Shown here in pieces: positions 23,466 to 35,281 of a stretch of DNA of 64,000 nucleotides. The stretch spans positions 3,038,001 to 3,102,000 of the forward strand of contig JAUDYN010000001.1 of the NCBI GenBank assembly GCA_030407005.1, written 5' to 3'. This DNA comes from Desarmillaria ectypa. Its lineage: Eukaryota > Basidiomycota > Agaricomycetes > Agaricales > Physalacriaceae. Both the position numbers and the translations under genes were made by a program. The notes below the pieces were generated by a model. The model was not told the DNA's origin, did not search any database, and worked only from the letters and a program-made list of their open reading frames with translations. Each line of letters starts with the position of its first letter. Position 1 is the first letter of the stretch.

Positions 23466-24635
23466 ATGGCTGCTAAAGAGAAACCTTGTCGGCCGTCTAT
23501 CGATATCCCGCTCACACCCGATAGCACGATATCCAGCCAGTCCCAATCCTCAGCCACCCCCACCGCCTCTCATGTCGCCTCAAGCTTCTCTATCCTCGCC
23601 TCAGCCACCGTCCTCCCAAGTGGTGCTGATTCGTTGTCTGCAATAGGAAAGCCAAAACCAGCCATCCCGCCTGATATTGAGGCTGTTGCTCTGCTCATGC
23701 GTAACCTGAAAGAGATGAACCAGCAGCTGAAGGGTATGTACGAGAGCATAGAAACTCATACAGAAAGGGCAGCTACCCTTGGACCCGTCATCAAAGCTGG
23801 CTCGGACGTGGGTATCGACAAGCGGATTTTAGGTGTCGATCTCTGATCCCTTCGATAGATTGCAACGTTGAAATCCCGTTTGGAAAAGCAGATAGCCGAG
23901 CACGACGCGGAGTTGTTGTCCGTGCGAAAACAGCTTGAAACCCAAGTGAAGGAGCGTCTCGAAGGTCGCCTTAGTCAGTACGTAACTGAGGAGATCCGGG
24001 CGTCTGTGGCGCAAAAGATTGAGAATAAGGTTCGGCAAGAGGTATGTTGGCATTCGCCATTACTCTGTGTCTACTCTGATACCGCCAATTTTTTTCAGTT
24101 GGAGAAACAGATTCCCCAAGATCTCCGAGATCAAACGAATAAACACATGCGTCAAATGGTAGAGATCAAGACGCATCTTTACAACTCGTGAGTCCGATTC
24201 GAAGGGAGGAGACTTCACTCACATAATTGCTTGTTCACTAGGGAGGCGCGACGAATAAACGCGGCCTCGACTCGCAAGGAAAAACTACGACCATTGATAC
24301 CTTCGAACGGGAGGACGTCACCGTCGTCTTTATTCCCTAACAATATCGATGCTTGTCTCGCAATGTCAGGCAAGGATGTTAAGCAGCTGCTAAAAGATTA
24401 TGAATTGGACAAAGCTTCTCCGGTTTCGCCGGGTGGTATATCTAGGGAGGAGAACCTTAACAAGTTCTTGGATCATATAGGGGTGCGTACGTATTGAAAA
24501 TATATTCCATGGTATCCTTGTTCGTTGGCTCATCATGTCCAGGCGCCATACCACGTCCTTCCCCCCTCCAACACATCCCCCAAGGCAAATAGGTTGGTGG
24601 CGCCTATACTCATCACCAGGAAGCCGGTTGTATGA
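23466..24635 (+). CDS. Coiled-coil protein of unknown function
   Basis: I do not recognise a named family. Model: 23466..23807, 23859..24041, 24099..24187, 24242..24482, 24543..24635; 315 aa. Residues 1-60 are Ser/Pro/Thr-rich. A long helix-forming region (residues 75-215) follows, with heptad-like spacing (MRNLKEMNQQLKGMYESIE, then LKSRLEKQIAEHDAELLSV, LEKQIPQDLRDQTNKHM). The C-terminal third is basic and ends RLVAPILITRKPVV. No membrane segment or signal peptide is seen. The architecture suggests an oligomeric structural or adaptor protein. The splice sites are canonical and the reading frame is uninterrupted, so the gene itself is secure. Confidence 0.75.
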
Positions 24636-24969
24636 TAGGACCGAGGATTTAAAGTGGTTTTTTGTTTCTACGAAATTTGTACTATCATATTATTACGTGG
24701 ACTATATCGGCAATTGTTCTTTCTTGTATCGAGGCATGTTCACGTGATTGGCCACAATTGTGTTTCTCGGCGGAACGACAACCTTGTGTTCTTCCTTTGA
24801 GGTGTCAGGTCGCAGCGAGGCTTGTTTTCTCTTTCTTTGCCCTTGTGCGACACATCGAATCTTGGCTTTACAGCGGGCACGCGCATGTTGCTAATTGTCG
24901 ATTCTTTGCTTTGGCCGGTTCAACGCTTCGACAGCCGTATATAATCGTCTCTCGCTTTGGTCCCTCAAT
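24636..24969. promoter_or_regulatory. Upstream region of PASK-like kinase gene
   Basis: These 334 bp lie between the coiled-coil gene and the kinase start codon at 24970. The region is T-rich and shows no recognisable coding sequence or known operator. Confidence 0.35.
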
Positions 24970-26585
24970 ATGTGTTCCTCGACTCAAATACCAGAGCTCG
25001 CCTATTCGGCCCTCTCGCCCTCAAGTCCTGGATACCTGTCGCCCTCAGAGAGCGATACTGTACAAACGCCTTTTCTTAGCGAGCCTGACCATCTCTTCAA
25101 CTTCAATCCTCCCCAGCTTGAGGACCACGAAATACGACGCGAGCGTCCTATTGATTCTGTGAATCGCAGCCCCGACAAGTCTCTAGACGATTCTCTCAAC
25201 ATGTACCCCCATTCTCCCTCGTCGCCCTTGGATATCTCTCGGTTACCTCTCTCTCCCAAGGAACTGTCGCTTAGCTTTGGCTCGTCAACGACGGCTATCA
25301 ACTCTTCATTGCATTTGCCCCCGTACCATGAATGCCTTTTATCCTCGTCCAAGCATTCACACCATCACATTGTCAAGTCGCCTTCCAGTCTCAATGCGAA
25401 CTGCTACTCCTCACATTTCCCATCTGATCACCAACTGGACGCGGATTTTGTCAGAACATTTCAGTTGGAGGATGAACTAGGTGCGGGTGGATATGGTTTC
25501 GTCATGACGGCCAAACATCGTTGGGAAGGATACGAAGTTGCCGTCAAGTTCATCATAAAGGAGAACGTGCCCGATTATGCGTGGGTGCAGGACGATAGGT
25601 ACGGTCGGCTACCTACGGAGGTCTTCCTGTTGGACTATATGGATCACGGCAATATTGTAAAGGGTCTGGACTTATTCCAAGATCCTTTGTATTTCTATCT
25701 GGTGCGTCAGCTATTGACCTCAACTTTTCATCACTGATATCCACACCTGTAGGTACAAGAACTTCATGGTTCTCCTTGGCCAAAAGCTACACGAATGAAA
25801 CGTGTGAGCTCCCCTTTTATCTCCACTCCATCACTCACCCCTCCGTCTCTTACACCTTCTGCCTCTACCGACTCCTTCAATTCCGAACCAACGCCCTCTC
25901 CTCCCACAGCCTCTCCTTATCACCAATTAACATCATACCTACCAGACCCTTTGAAGATGTGGAAAAAGAACTCCCAACCTACTCTCCACCCTCAGTACAG
26001 CCGACGGCCTTCACACGACCTCTTCGAATGCATTGAGCAGTCAGAGTACAAGCGCTTATCTGAGGAGCAAGCACGCTACATTTTCGCACAAGTGGTTGAT
26101 GCTGTGCACTACCTTGACAGCCATGGCATATCCCACCGCGATATCAAAGACGAGAACATTGCTATTGACAAGGATCTGCGTGTAAGTTATCCTAGCGTTG
26201 TCTATCATCTAGTCCGCTCAAAATGTTCCAGGTAAAACTCATTGACTTTGGGAGTGCGATCGCCGTCGATCCGACAAAGCCCCGGCCATATTACAAGTTC
26301 TTCTATGGGACAACCGCATATGCTGCCGCCGAGATACTTCTAAAGAAACCATATCAAGCTGCGCCGGCGGAAGTGTGGACACTTGGCGTACTTCTATCAT
26401 ACCTACTTCATGGTATGTCACCATTCCCTACCGTGAAGGATGCAATCAAAGGTCGAATTGTATTGGACGAATATCCCAAGTTGTCTCGGTTGGCCTGGGA
26501 CCTTCTACGAAAGTGCTTGGACCCAAACCCGGAGACACGTGCGACAATTCAGGAGGTGAAGGCACACCGATGGTTAAATCAATGA
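24970..26585 (+). CDS. PASK-like Ser/Thr protein kinase with Ser/Pro-rich insert
   Basis: This is a protein kinase of the CAMK type, closest in its motifs to PAS kinase and its fungal relatives, which control sugar flux and translation. Model: 24970..25701, 25753..26181, 26232..26585; 504 aa. Residues 1-160 are Ser/Pro-rich, with no PAS domain visible. Kinase motifs: GAGGYG from residue 171, Lys193 in EVAVKF, HRDIKDEN near residue 372, and IDFGSA at 391-396. The HRDIKDENI and KLIDFGSA pair is typical of PASK. The APE motif is changed to AAE (TAYAAAEIL), which is unusual. Between beta-5 (VQELHGSPWP) and helix D there is an insert of about 75 Ser/Pro/Thr-rich residues. All core catalytic residues are present, so activity is expected. 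Confidence 0.88.
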
Positions 26586-27301
26586 GGCTGTTTTCGCGCT
26601 CTGCTGCTGTCTTCGTATCATGAATCGCATGTTGACCTTATACAAACCTATCTCTTCGCCTAATACTATACCAAGGATAGATTCATTGTATTCGCATAGA
26701 TGTCACTTTATTACAGATGTATTAGTCCTTCGATTTGTTCTTCCATGCCTGTTATGTTAACAGTACTCCGCATAAGAAGCTTTAACCCTTCGGCAAGCCG
26801 CTTACCGTTACTCGCAGAAATCCTCACTGTTGGAGAGTAAACGTAGAGAAACGGCTACCGTTACTGAAGGGCAGAGGAATGTCAAAGTCATTGACTGAGA
26901 GCCTTTTCCTCCACAGACCGCACAGTATGGAGTACGTAATGAAAGGTGCTTTGAGAGGTTGTTGATAGGGCACTTATGCGCACATACTGACAAAGAAAAG
27001 TCGCTGCACTCGTTCTGAACCTCGTTCGGTCATTGAAAAATTCACTATACTGTTTCTTCCCTTAACTGCAAAAAAATAAGGCTACAGTGACATACCAGAG
27101 ATACCGACAGATGTAATAACAGAAGCTGATAGATGAGAGATGAAGAAAGCGCGCTGGGTACCAAGTAAGGAGAGACAGTATAACATCGTCAATGATGACA
27201 ACAAATAACGGACATTTGAAAGACAGACGAAATTATACTTCGAAAAGAAAGAAATAGGGCTGGGAAGCCTCTTTAGAACAACATTCAAATACAAGGCATA
27301 T
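26586..27301. other. Convergent 3' intergenic region
   Basis: It separates the 3' ends of the kinase gene and the reverse-strand unknown gene. No coding sequence or RNA gene is recognisable. Confidence 0.5.
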
Positions 27302-28391
27302 TTAGAAGCGTTCCAAGTAATTGCACGCCAGATTTTGAGACACAAGGTAGTCGTCGACCTCCCGTCGAATCTGAGCAACATGAACCGGAACTGGCTCGTC
27401 GCCGGGACTGAAGAGGATTTCTACTCGATGAGATTTGCGATGACCAGACTCCCCATGTTGGAATACAGCGTGACCTCGACGGACAGTAGCAACGGTCTCG
27501 ACATCAGGATACAAAGTCATTCCTTGTTCAGTCATGTACTGGCTGTGTTCTTGGACTCTCTGGTGGCTACTGCGTGCTGCGTGCGAGCGAGAACGATGGG
27601 GCGTGGTAGATCCTTGGCGGTGGCGAGATGATGAGTGGGTCCGGTTGTTGGAGTGCAAGGAGGTCATCGATGGTGAATTCAGGTGTTTCTGCCAGTCGGC
27701 CGGACAAGGAGGGAGCTGTTTAGAGAAACGTGAGCGTCCGCGATGCGACTCCGTGTTGACATTCGTGGTAGAAGGAGAGGTGAGTTTCTGGCGGGTCGAG
27801 CCATGATAATACACCGTTGGTGTAGACGCGTTACCATGCAGAGTCTTATAACCCTGGTGAGCACGCTGTTCTCGCATTTGTTGTTCCATGCGTAGACGAC
27901 GCTCTTCATTCCTCCGGTCATAGAATTCCTGGATCTTCGGAGGATTGGGTGGGAAAATAGTATCTGGAGGCATCGGGAACTGTTCGAGGTCCTCGCGTGT
28001 GATCACGGTCACTCCAGAGTGGATGTCAAGGACGTTGCCATAATCCTCCTCCTCCTGGAGGTCCGCGTTCACGTTCCTGGGTACTGGTTGGGAAGCTGCT
28101 GGCTTGTTGCGGGACATAAATCGTGAGGTATACGTTTTTGCAGACTTGAGATGATTCTTGGGAGGAGTATGAGAGGTCGGATAATCATTCGGAGGATATT
28201 CGAGGGAACTGCGGATAGGCATGGATTTGGTGTGCTTCAGATTTCCCTTCGTCGTGGACTTTACGTTATGGGATGGAACGTTTCGCTTCGCCGCAGACGA
28301 AGAAGAGCTAAAGACTCGCCGATTTACCCCAAATGTGGCAGGAAAAGTGTAAACTGACGTACTTTTTGAAAACGCGAAGGAAACGGTCCAT
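27302..28391 (-). CDS. Basic Ser/Arg/His-rich protein of unknown function
   Basis: I do not recognise the family. Model: complement(27302..28307, 28363..28391), 344 aa, with a 55-nt GT-AG intron after codon MDRFLRVFK. The N-terminus (MDRFLRVFKNSSSSAAKRN) is basic. The centre has a short conserved-looking block (VLDIHSGVTVITREDLEQFP, then MPPDTIFPPNPPKIQEFYD) followed by an Arg/Glu/Gln helix (RRNEERRLRMEQQMREQ). The C-terminal half is rich in Ser, Arg and His, and the last 60 residues (VEILFSPGDEPVPVHVAQIR and on) look folded. No membrane segment is seen. Nuclear localisation is possible from the basic content, but this is inference. Confidence 0.65.
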
Positions 28392-30267
28392 GGCGCGTAG
28401 GTGGCAGCAGAACTGAGTGAAGAGGGGCAAAGAAGCAGAGTAAAAACTTCAGCTGCGAAAATGAGAGAACGGCAGACGACTGGATACGTGCTTTTAAGTG
28501 GTGAAGCATTAAAGGTATCAGGACCTCGCAGATCCTGCGGCCGTTCTTGATCGCTAATTGAAGACAAAAGATGAGATGCCACATCAAGAATGCAAAGACA
28601 ATCAACGAAGAGGGCGCATAATATCCTTGATTGGTGGCTTACCATTGTCTTTAGTGCACCTGAGTTCCGTATTTCAACTCGACTGTTCTAACAAAGGAAC
28701 TATACTCGAGCTTCGACAGAACAAGAGATGTTCTAGAGTGTTGATACAAGCCCTCGTTAGTGTACCACAAAAGTGGGCGAAAGAAAGAAACATAGATAGG
28801 TTTGGCACATGGCAAAGCGAATGCAAGACAATAGATGAGGTGGCCATCTCTGGTAACCATCTCAACACCTGCCGAACATTCATTCATCCACTGGCAGGAT
28901 CGTATGACTTTGGGACAGAGAGGGCCAGGTCGCACAACGCTCTAACTCTGTATTTTCTGAAAATTTAGACAAAATCATATCGGAGCACCCTGAGGTACAC
29001 AACCTGCAGGAAGAACATATAGATGAGCCAGTTTCTATCAGTGTTCTGCATCTGTGCGCAAGCTTGACGATATTAGACAAGTCTCATGGTACCCGAGAGA
29101 ATAATGACTGAGACGAATAAACCAGATGAGTAACTTTGAGTAATTTGGAAACAGAAACTCCAAAACCCGCGAAACAGACCTACTGGAAGGCAACTGGAAG
29201 GATCGTGAGAGCACGTCGGACCTGGCCAGGGGGCCGTAAACTCGATCCAGTAGCGGCAGTTGCCGGGTCCCCGATTCTTTCCCTTTGTAAACAAGAAGCT
29301 GTAGGCTCGACGGCTTTGGGTGTGCTCGTTCATTAGAATGCTGTGGGAAAATGCTGGTGCAAAAAGTTCGCATTTTGCAGGAGTCTACCTACGTACCTAA
29401 ACCTAGTCCGCTCTTCTGACCAATGCCCATCCTGCATATACGTTATATCTCCAGCAAGAAATTATCATCTACACATTGTGCCACCAACAGGGAGATATCT
29501 GAGTCAGAATTGAAATCTTGCGTCGCTGGAAATGTGAAATGAAGCGTGTTGTTGATAGCTTTCAAATCATCGTTGCTTATCCATGGCAATCTAATACCTT
29601 TCCTTTTCACGACCGACGAGAAGTTTCACCCAAGGTTAGAGAAAACTAAGAAGAGAAGAGTCGGCTCACAAGCGTCAGGAGCGTCATTGCTGCATTTCTG
29701 GATGCCATCGGACTATCCCCGGGAAGGTGCCGTCACTAAGTTGTATTCGAAACGACATAAGAAATTGACACTGAGTACTTCTGGCAGAGGTGCTGGATGC
29801 CCGAGTATAAAGCTCGTAAAACCAGTAGGAAGCCACAGCGGCAACCACCCAGCAAATGCGTTGCGTGCCGCATGCCCACTAATCACCTCAAATTACCGTT
29901 ATTCAGCCGACCCAGAGTATAGCCCCTGTCCAAACAGTTTGCCACTACTCAAGGCCAGTTACCTCATGCTATCATCATGATCTCCAAACTGGATTCTCGG
30001 ATCGACAAAAAAGAGTGCCGTACAGCCATTCGAAGCGTCACAAGTCTCTTCCATCAAGTGGTCGCTCGAGATGGTGTCTACGCAACAAATATCATTGATG
30101 AACATTCCCTTGATGTCTATTTGCATCGGGAGATTCTTGAACACCTTATCTTCCATGATGTTTATACCCGTTATCCTATCATCCAGACATATTTCCTGCT
30201 TGGAACAGACCTTGGCCCAGCGATATTCATATTGGTGTATCTAATCTCCAATCTCCAAAACTTTACA
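28392..30267. other. Long divergent intergenic region, nothing recognised
   Basis: About 1.9 kb separate two head-to-head genes. I read both strands and found only short frames without family resemblance, no tRNA-like structure and no transposon motif. It may hold extended promoters or an old relic that I cannot identify. Confidence 0.45.
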
Positions 30268-31812
30268 ATGCCATCGTTCACTACGACGATTCAAGAATGC
30301 TCGTCATTAATTTCATACGATTCAAACTGGATAGCGGGGACTAGTGATGTCCGTTACTTGGACAGGCGAGTATATCTCGTTCCTTTACAGATATTTCTCA
30401 CACTTGTGAATAGTTATTCTGATAATTCGATGGTAGTAACAAACGTCACCGGCGCATCTGCCACCTTCTGCTTCAACGGGACTGGCGTGAGCATATATGG
30501 CGCTAAGCGTAATAATCGTGGTTCATACCAAGTCACCCTCGATGGAACGTCATTTCCCGCCGAGACCGGTCGTAATGACTCAGGGATATTCCAAACCCTT
30601 CTGTTTTCGTTAATCACGCTGGAGCAAGGCTTCCATGGATTGATATCGACGAATCAAGGCATAGAAGAGTACCTTGATATTGACTTTGCGAGCCTCTTCT
30701 TGCTTCGTCAGCGTTAATCACTGTGTTAACTTCTCGCGAAGATTACATGGCAGACTAGTATCGGGAGCCTTAATGAAAGCCTGATGGTTAACACCGTGCA
30801 AGACACGGATCCTTCATTCACGTATTCACCATCGTCAGCTTGGCCTTCCAATCCTGAGCATTGGACAGTAAGTCGTAGTATCTGAATATTCTTCAAAATA
30901 GCTAATAGGTTTCTTGGGTAGCTCATCTATCGAATCTGGATCTTTTATGACGTACAATATTTCTGTGAGTGACATTCAATTGTCCGAACTTTTCCTCTTT
31001 TCTAACACTACGCGAACAAGGGGAGGGGGTTTCATTGTATGGACCAGCTGGTCCAAATTATGCAACATTTTCAGCTCAATTAGATGACGGTCCATTGGTA
31101 AACTCTACGACTATCAGGGAGAGCTTTGTGCCCCAAGTTCTGCTCTATCACGCGGATGGACTGGGATCTGGGCAACATGTCCTGAAAGTGATGATGCAGT
31201 TTTTGGACGACGCTCAGGAACTTGCTATTGATTTTGCCAATGTCTATACTACGTCTTCTTTGTAATCTTCGTGGGTCGGTCGTAGGTCCTTCCTTATACA
31301 TTTGCTGAGTCTTTTAATCCAGAACTACAACGACATCATCCAGGTGAATAAATTATGCTCCATTAGAGGAAATTTCCTGGATCTATTTTTGCAGCCTGCC
31401 TGTAAGTGCCGTCGTCGAAATCGCTATCTCTGCATCAGTCGCAATTGCCTTGTTGTGTACTGCGTTGTATCTGTTTCTGGGACATCGGCGCGTGCGCTCT
31501 AGTCATCCTAGGATCATCATACGTAACACACCATTATCGCCTCCTAGGTCGAACATTGAACCATTCCTACCATTTCACTCGAATGATGCTGTTAGATACT
31601 ATACTTCGGAAAAGTTACCCGCTGCGGTACCTCCGAACATGTTTACTCCCGTAAATGGACACTCGAATTCTTTCGTATGTCCTCTGTATTCCTTGTGCTA
31701 AAGCAGACATTGTATCTGACAGTCAGGTTCATCAGATAAGGATCCAAACAGGTCAATGAATGGTCATTGTAACACAGACACATCCAACGGGCTTCCGCGA
31801 AATCACGCGTAG
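30268..31812 (+). CDS. Single-pass membrane protein with two galactose-binding-like modules (Agaricomycete family)
   Basis: This matches a family expanded in mushrooms: two beta-sandwich modules, one membrane span and a cytosolic tail. Model: 30268..30365, 30414..30687, 30742..30871, 30909..30968, 31021..31261, 31323..31343, 31395..31674, 31723..31812; 397 aa. Module 1 has FCFNGTGVSIYGAKRNNRGS and SYQVTLDGTSF and ends DIDFITW. Module 2 has NTVQDTDPSFTYSPSSAW, GEGVSLYGPAGPNY and YHADGLGSGQHVLKV and ends FANVYTT. After a TTTTSSS linker comes the span (AISASVAIALLCTALYLFLG) with basic HRRVR at its inner side. No signal peptide precedes module 1. Introns 30366-30413 and 30688-30741 need GC donors. 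The junctions near 30871 and 30968 are provisional. Ligand and role are unknown. Confidence 0.75.
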
Positions 31813-32245
31813 ATAACAGTATCGCGAGACGGAAAGCATGTTTCCTATCTCATGTTAGTGGACGGGTCGCCCACTCAGTATTCTATTACTTCCGGTGTTC
31901 CCGATATATTCTATGCATTGCAACAAGTGATTCAGTGTAGCTCAAAATGTACTAACGTACTAAATGATCAATCTATGTATCATGCATATACTTGAGAGAA
32001 TTGGACGGGCAGCGCATTAACACCGAATTTATCGGACGGCAGAGGATATCTAATCCTGACAATGGGAGTGCGACATAAAGTGGCGGATTACGTTAGACAA
32101 AATAGAGCCACCCCCCTTTTTTGGACTATACGCTTTTCTTCCCCTCACTTTTACCCCGCAGTGCCTCGTCATAGGCAGAAGCTGCTGACGGATTCTTCTT
32201 TTCTCTCTGTTTCATGCCTTCACATTCGTAGACATTATTTGCATC
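31813..32245. other. Intergenic, upstream region of carrier gene
   Basis: It contains the promoter of the carrier gene, with a pyrimidine-rich stretch just before the start codon. No coding sequence is recognisable. Confidence 0.45.
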
Positions 32246-33871
32246 ATGACGCGCGACGCGACTCAAACTACAGAAGCCATACAGGCCCAGGCCGTAAAGG
32301 TGCCGAAGCTAACATTCTTTACACCAGAAGTAACATCCTATTTTATCGGTGGGTGTCTTTCCATCTCAACTCGTAATGTCTCCTGTAACGAGTGTTTTAG
32401 CGGGGGGCTGTGCTGGTGCAGCCTCGAGGACAGTCGTGAGCCCTTTGGAGAGGTTGAAGATTATTCAGTATGTCTCGCTATTTCGCTGTGGGCATTATAT
32501 TGATATCTGATACAGGCAAGTGCAACCGAGTACATCCGAACAACAGTACAAAGGCGTATGGAGGAGCCTTGTTCGCATGTGGCAGGAGGAGGGATTTAGA
32601 GGATACATGAGGGGCAATGGTATCAACTGCTTAAGAATTGTGCCATACAGGTGAGTCCGACACGCCTTTCCCTCTCTCTGCCTTTACTTATACCTTTCCT
32701 CAGTGCCGTACAGTTCACGACTTATGAACAATTGAAGAAGGCGAGTAGAAGCAATTGAACATTGTGTGTTCAGGGTCTTGACGTCATTTTGCAGCTGTTC
32801 ACCAGTCATGGGTCCAGAGAATTAGACACCCCCAAGCGACTGGCAGCTGGCGCTTTGGCAGGTATTACATCTGTATGTGAGTGTAAATATTATTTTGCTA
32901 CGTGCATTCGGTCGAAAAACGAGATCTTAAAGAACTCGTTTTTCTCGACCGCTTTCTTGTTGCAGAGAGCGATGAAGGGGTGAACACACGTCATCTCACA
33001 TAAATTTGTTTTTAATCCTGCCTACATGATGGGCGGTCGTAGTCAATGATTTCGTGTAGACCTTGCTAATCGATGTTTCGCAGGTTCGACATATCCCTTA
33101 GACCTGGTTCGCGCGCGCCTATCAATTGCCACAGCGTCAATACCTGTTTCTCTGCAGTCTAAGTCCAATACCTCTTTGGCGTCTTCGACTATATCGACTT
33201 CGTCATTGAAACACACACTCGCAACCGCTTACCACACGTCCGCAAGCGGTTCCAATTATACAGCATCAGAGTTGACAATCTGGGGCATGACTTTAAAGAT
33301 AGTTCGGGAAGAGGGTGGCATTCGAGGGCTCTACAGAGGATTAATTGCAACGGCAGTAGGCGTCGCCCCATACGTAGGGATTAACTTTGCGGCGTACGAG
33401 TTCTTCCGAGGTACCATTACTCCGCCGGGAAAGAGCAGCGTTTCGAGGAAGTTGGCGTGTGGTGCACTAGCCGGTGAGTCGGGATCTGTAGTCAGTAAGC
33501 GCAGTGGACTAATATATATATCAGGATCGATATCGCAGACATTGACGTACCCGTTTGATGTGTTGCGTCGTAAGATGCAGGTAACCGGAATGAGGTCATC
33601 AGGACTGGGAATAGCGTACTCAGGTGCCTTTGATGCGCTTACTGGAATTATCAGGACAGAGGGTGTTCGAGGCCTGTACCGTGGCCTTTGGCCAAATCTT
33701 CGTGAGTTGTATGATGCAGTTTTTGTAACATGTCTAATGTCCATAGCAGTGAAAGTAGCTCCCAGTATCGCAACGTCGTTCTTCATGTATGAATTGGTCA
33801 GTTTTTTTCCTCTTGCGCGTGGCCATTAGGCTGACACGACCTAGGTGAAAGACTTCTTGGTGGGCCCGTAA
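32246..33871 (+). CDS. Mitochondrial carrier family (SLC25) transporter
   Basis: This is an inner-membrane metabolite carrier with three tandem repeats. Model: 32246..32348, 32401..32467, 32516..32650, 32704..32740, 32795..32876, 33084..33473, 33525..33701, 33747..33796, 33845..33871; 355 aa. All three Px[DE]xx[KR] signatures are present: PLERLK, PLDLVR and PFDVLR. Other conserved parts are GGCAGAASRT, RGNGINCLRIVPYSAVQF, GLYRGL (twice) and VAPYVGINFAAYEFF. The sequence resembles the yeast YPR011c / animal SLC25A42 and A16 group (adenine-nucleotide-sulfate or CoA-type substrates); the substrate itself is not proven. After PLDLVRARLSIA there is a Ser/Thr-rich insert of about 55 residues in the second matrix loop. 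One intron (32741-32794) uses a GC donor. Another (32877-33083) is 207 nt and holds a hairpin. A relic of the gene's 3' half follows downstream. Confidence 0.9.
32909..32951. repeat. Inverted repeat (hairpin) inside a carrier-gene intron
   Basis: The left arm cggtcgaaaaacgag (32909-32923) pairs with the right arm at 32935-32951, apart from a 2-nt bulge. The loop is 11 nt. The repeat sits inside the 207-nt intron of the mitochondrial carrier gene. Confidence 0.7.
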
Positions 33872-34599
33872 AGTGTCCACCCGTAATCTTGCCCAAGTTT
33901 TCTTTCGCTCGTCGATTGCATTCACTACTAGCCATAGACCAAGTTGGATATTGTACATACCGTACAGGAGGCCGAACGATTATTATCTCAGAGCATTGCT
34001 ATACGGGAACATGAATATGAATAGAAGGACTGTCGAGGGCGGATCCTTGAGCGAGATATCTAAGTCAAGAAGCTTCAAGAAGTGAGTCCAAGTCTTTCAT
34101 GAAAGCAATAATCATTGCGAGCCAATCATTTATCTTGAGCTGCTGATGGACTGATTCCACATGATGAGACAACGGGTACAGAAAACGGAGCAATATGATA
34201 TCGATGACCGGCGCGGTTTAGATCTGTGATCTCAGTTGCTAGGCCACCGGCTGGAACATCAGTGCGAGGTTTCTGGTTAGCATCACTGCGGTATCTAGCA
34301 TTTGCATCACTGACCCCTGTACCTTTTGTAAGACATCGTTGCGTATCAGTTCCATTTTCACCGAATCCAGTAGCAATACAGCTTCATACTTACAAAGGTC
34401 AATCAGCTCGCCACTCTCTTCCATCTTCTCGCTCGTCTCCTACTTCCTCAGCGCAACTACGGACACGTTCTACTGCGATTTGCGCTTGAACGTGACCATC
34501 GTTGCATGAATCTTTTAAACTGTTACCGCGCAGTCCTTTGTACTGCGCTCTAACGACAAAGCCCCATCGCCATCTCCGAGATTTTACATCTGTTCAAGA
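33872..34599. other. Intergenic between carrier gene and its relic
   Basis: No coding sequence is supported here. By position the 5' part of the duplicated segment could lie within it, but I could not see convincing similarity. Confidence 0.4.
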
Positions 34600-35281
34600 T
34601 AGTTTTGTTCGTGGTCTCTTCAGCTTCATGTCATGAGTTCAAAACTGTCAGAAACGGATGATACTGTTCGTGTATCCCGGACTGACATCTGTCTGAGGTA
34701 GGAAGGCGTCTCCCTTCACATACGATCTTGCCTCACCCACACTGCTTGGGTGGCTCTCCGGTAAGCATGCCATTCATCTCGGCTCGCTCTCAATGCCGTT
34801 CACCTGCGATGAAGTCGTGCATCTTCGCTCTGACACTTGTGGTCGCTCATGTTACGCCCGGACATTCCCTGCGAGCAATTGAACTGGTCACAATAATAGA
34901 AGACACTCCACATATCAACGTAAATACATGTTTGACGTATTGCGTCGCGCGATGCCGTTGACTTGAGCAAATCGCACATACATCCAGGGGTGCCTCATGA
35001 CAGCTCATGCATTCATGTCGCGTTCCCTATCATTGGAGAGAGTTCAAGGGTCGACGTTGTACGGGGGGACGATGGTCGGTCTCTGTGTAACTTGCTCATG
35101 TATGATTGCTAATGATGGCGAAGTGAAGGGTACTCAGCATCGCAACCTCGTTTTTCACATATTACTTGGAGATGATTGCTCTAAATACATCGTGAATGAT
35201 GAACTGACACCGTGTGATGATGCAGGTGAAGCCCTTCTTGGTGGCACCTTGATGCTTCTGGTCCGGTTCTTCGCTCGTTGA
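34600..35281 (+). pseudogene. Relic of the 3' half of the upstream mitochondrial carrier gene
   Basis: Three blocks repeat the carrier gene in the same order, and nearly the same spacing, about 1.38 kb downstream. The block at 34931-34955 matches 33554-33578 (codons for FDVLRRKM). The block at 35123-35169 matches 33750-33797 (VAPSIATSFFMYEL exon); both share atcgcaac followed by a tcgtt run. The block from 35223 matches the last exon from 33843 (ttcttggtgg core). Distances are 168 versus 171 bp and 56 versus 48 bp. Weaker similarity may extend up to about 34.6 kb. The blocks have lost their reading frame, so this is a non-functional partial tandem duplicate. Confidence 0.65.

Noticed and set aside
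29977..30267. In-frame extension upstream of the membrane-protein start
   Set aside because: The extension lacks a signal peptide and any resemblance to the family, and ATG 30268 directly precedes module 1.
32877..33083. Intronic snoRNA
   Set aside because: A box-C-like gATGA occurs, but I see no matching box D and no H/ACA layout.
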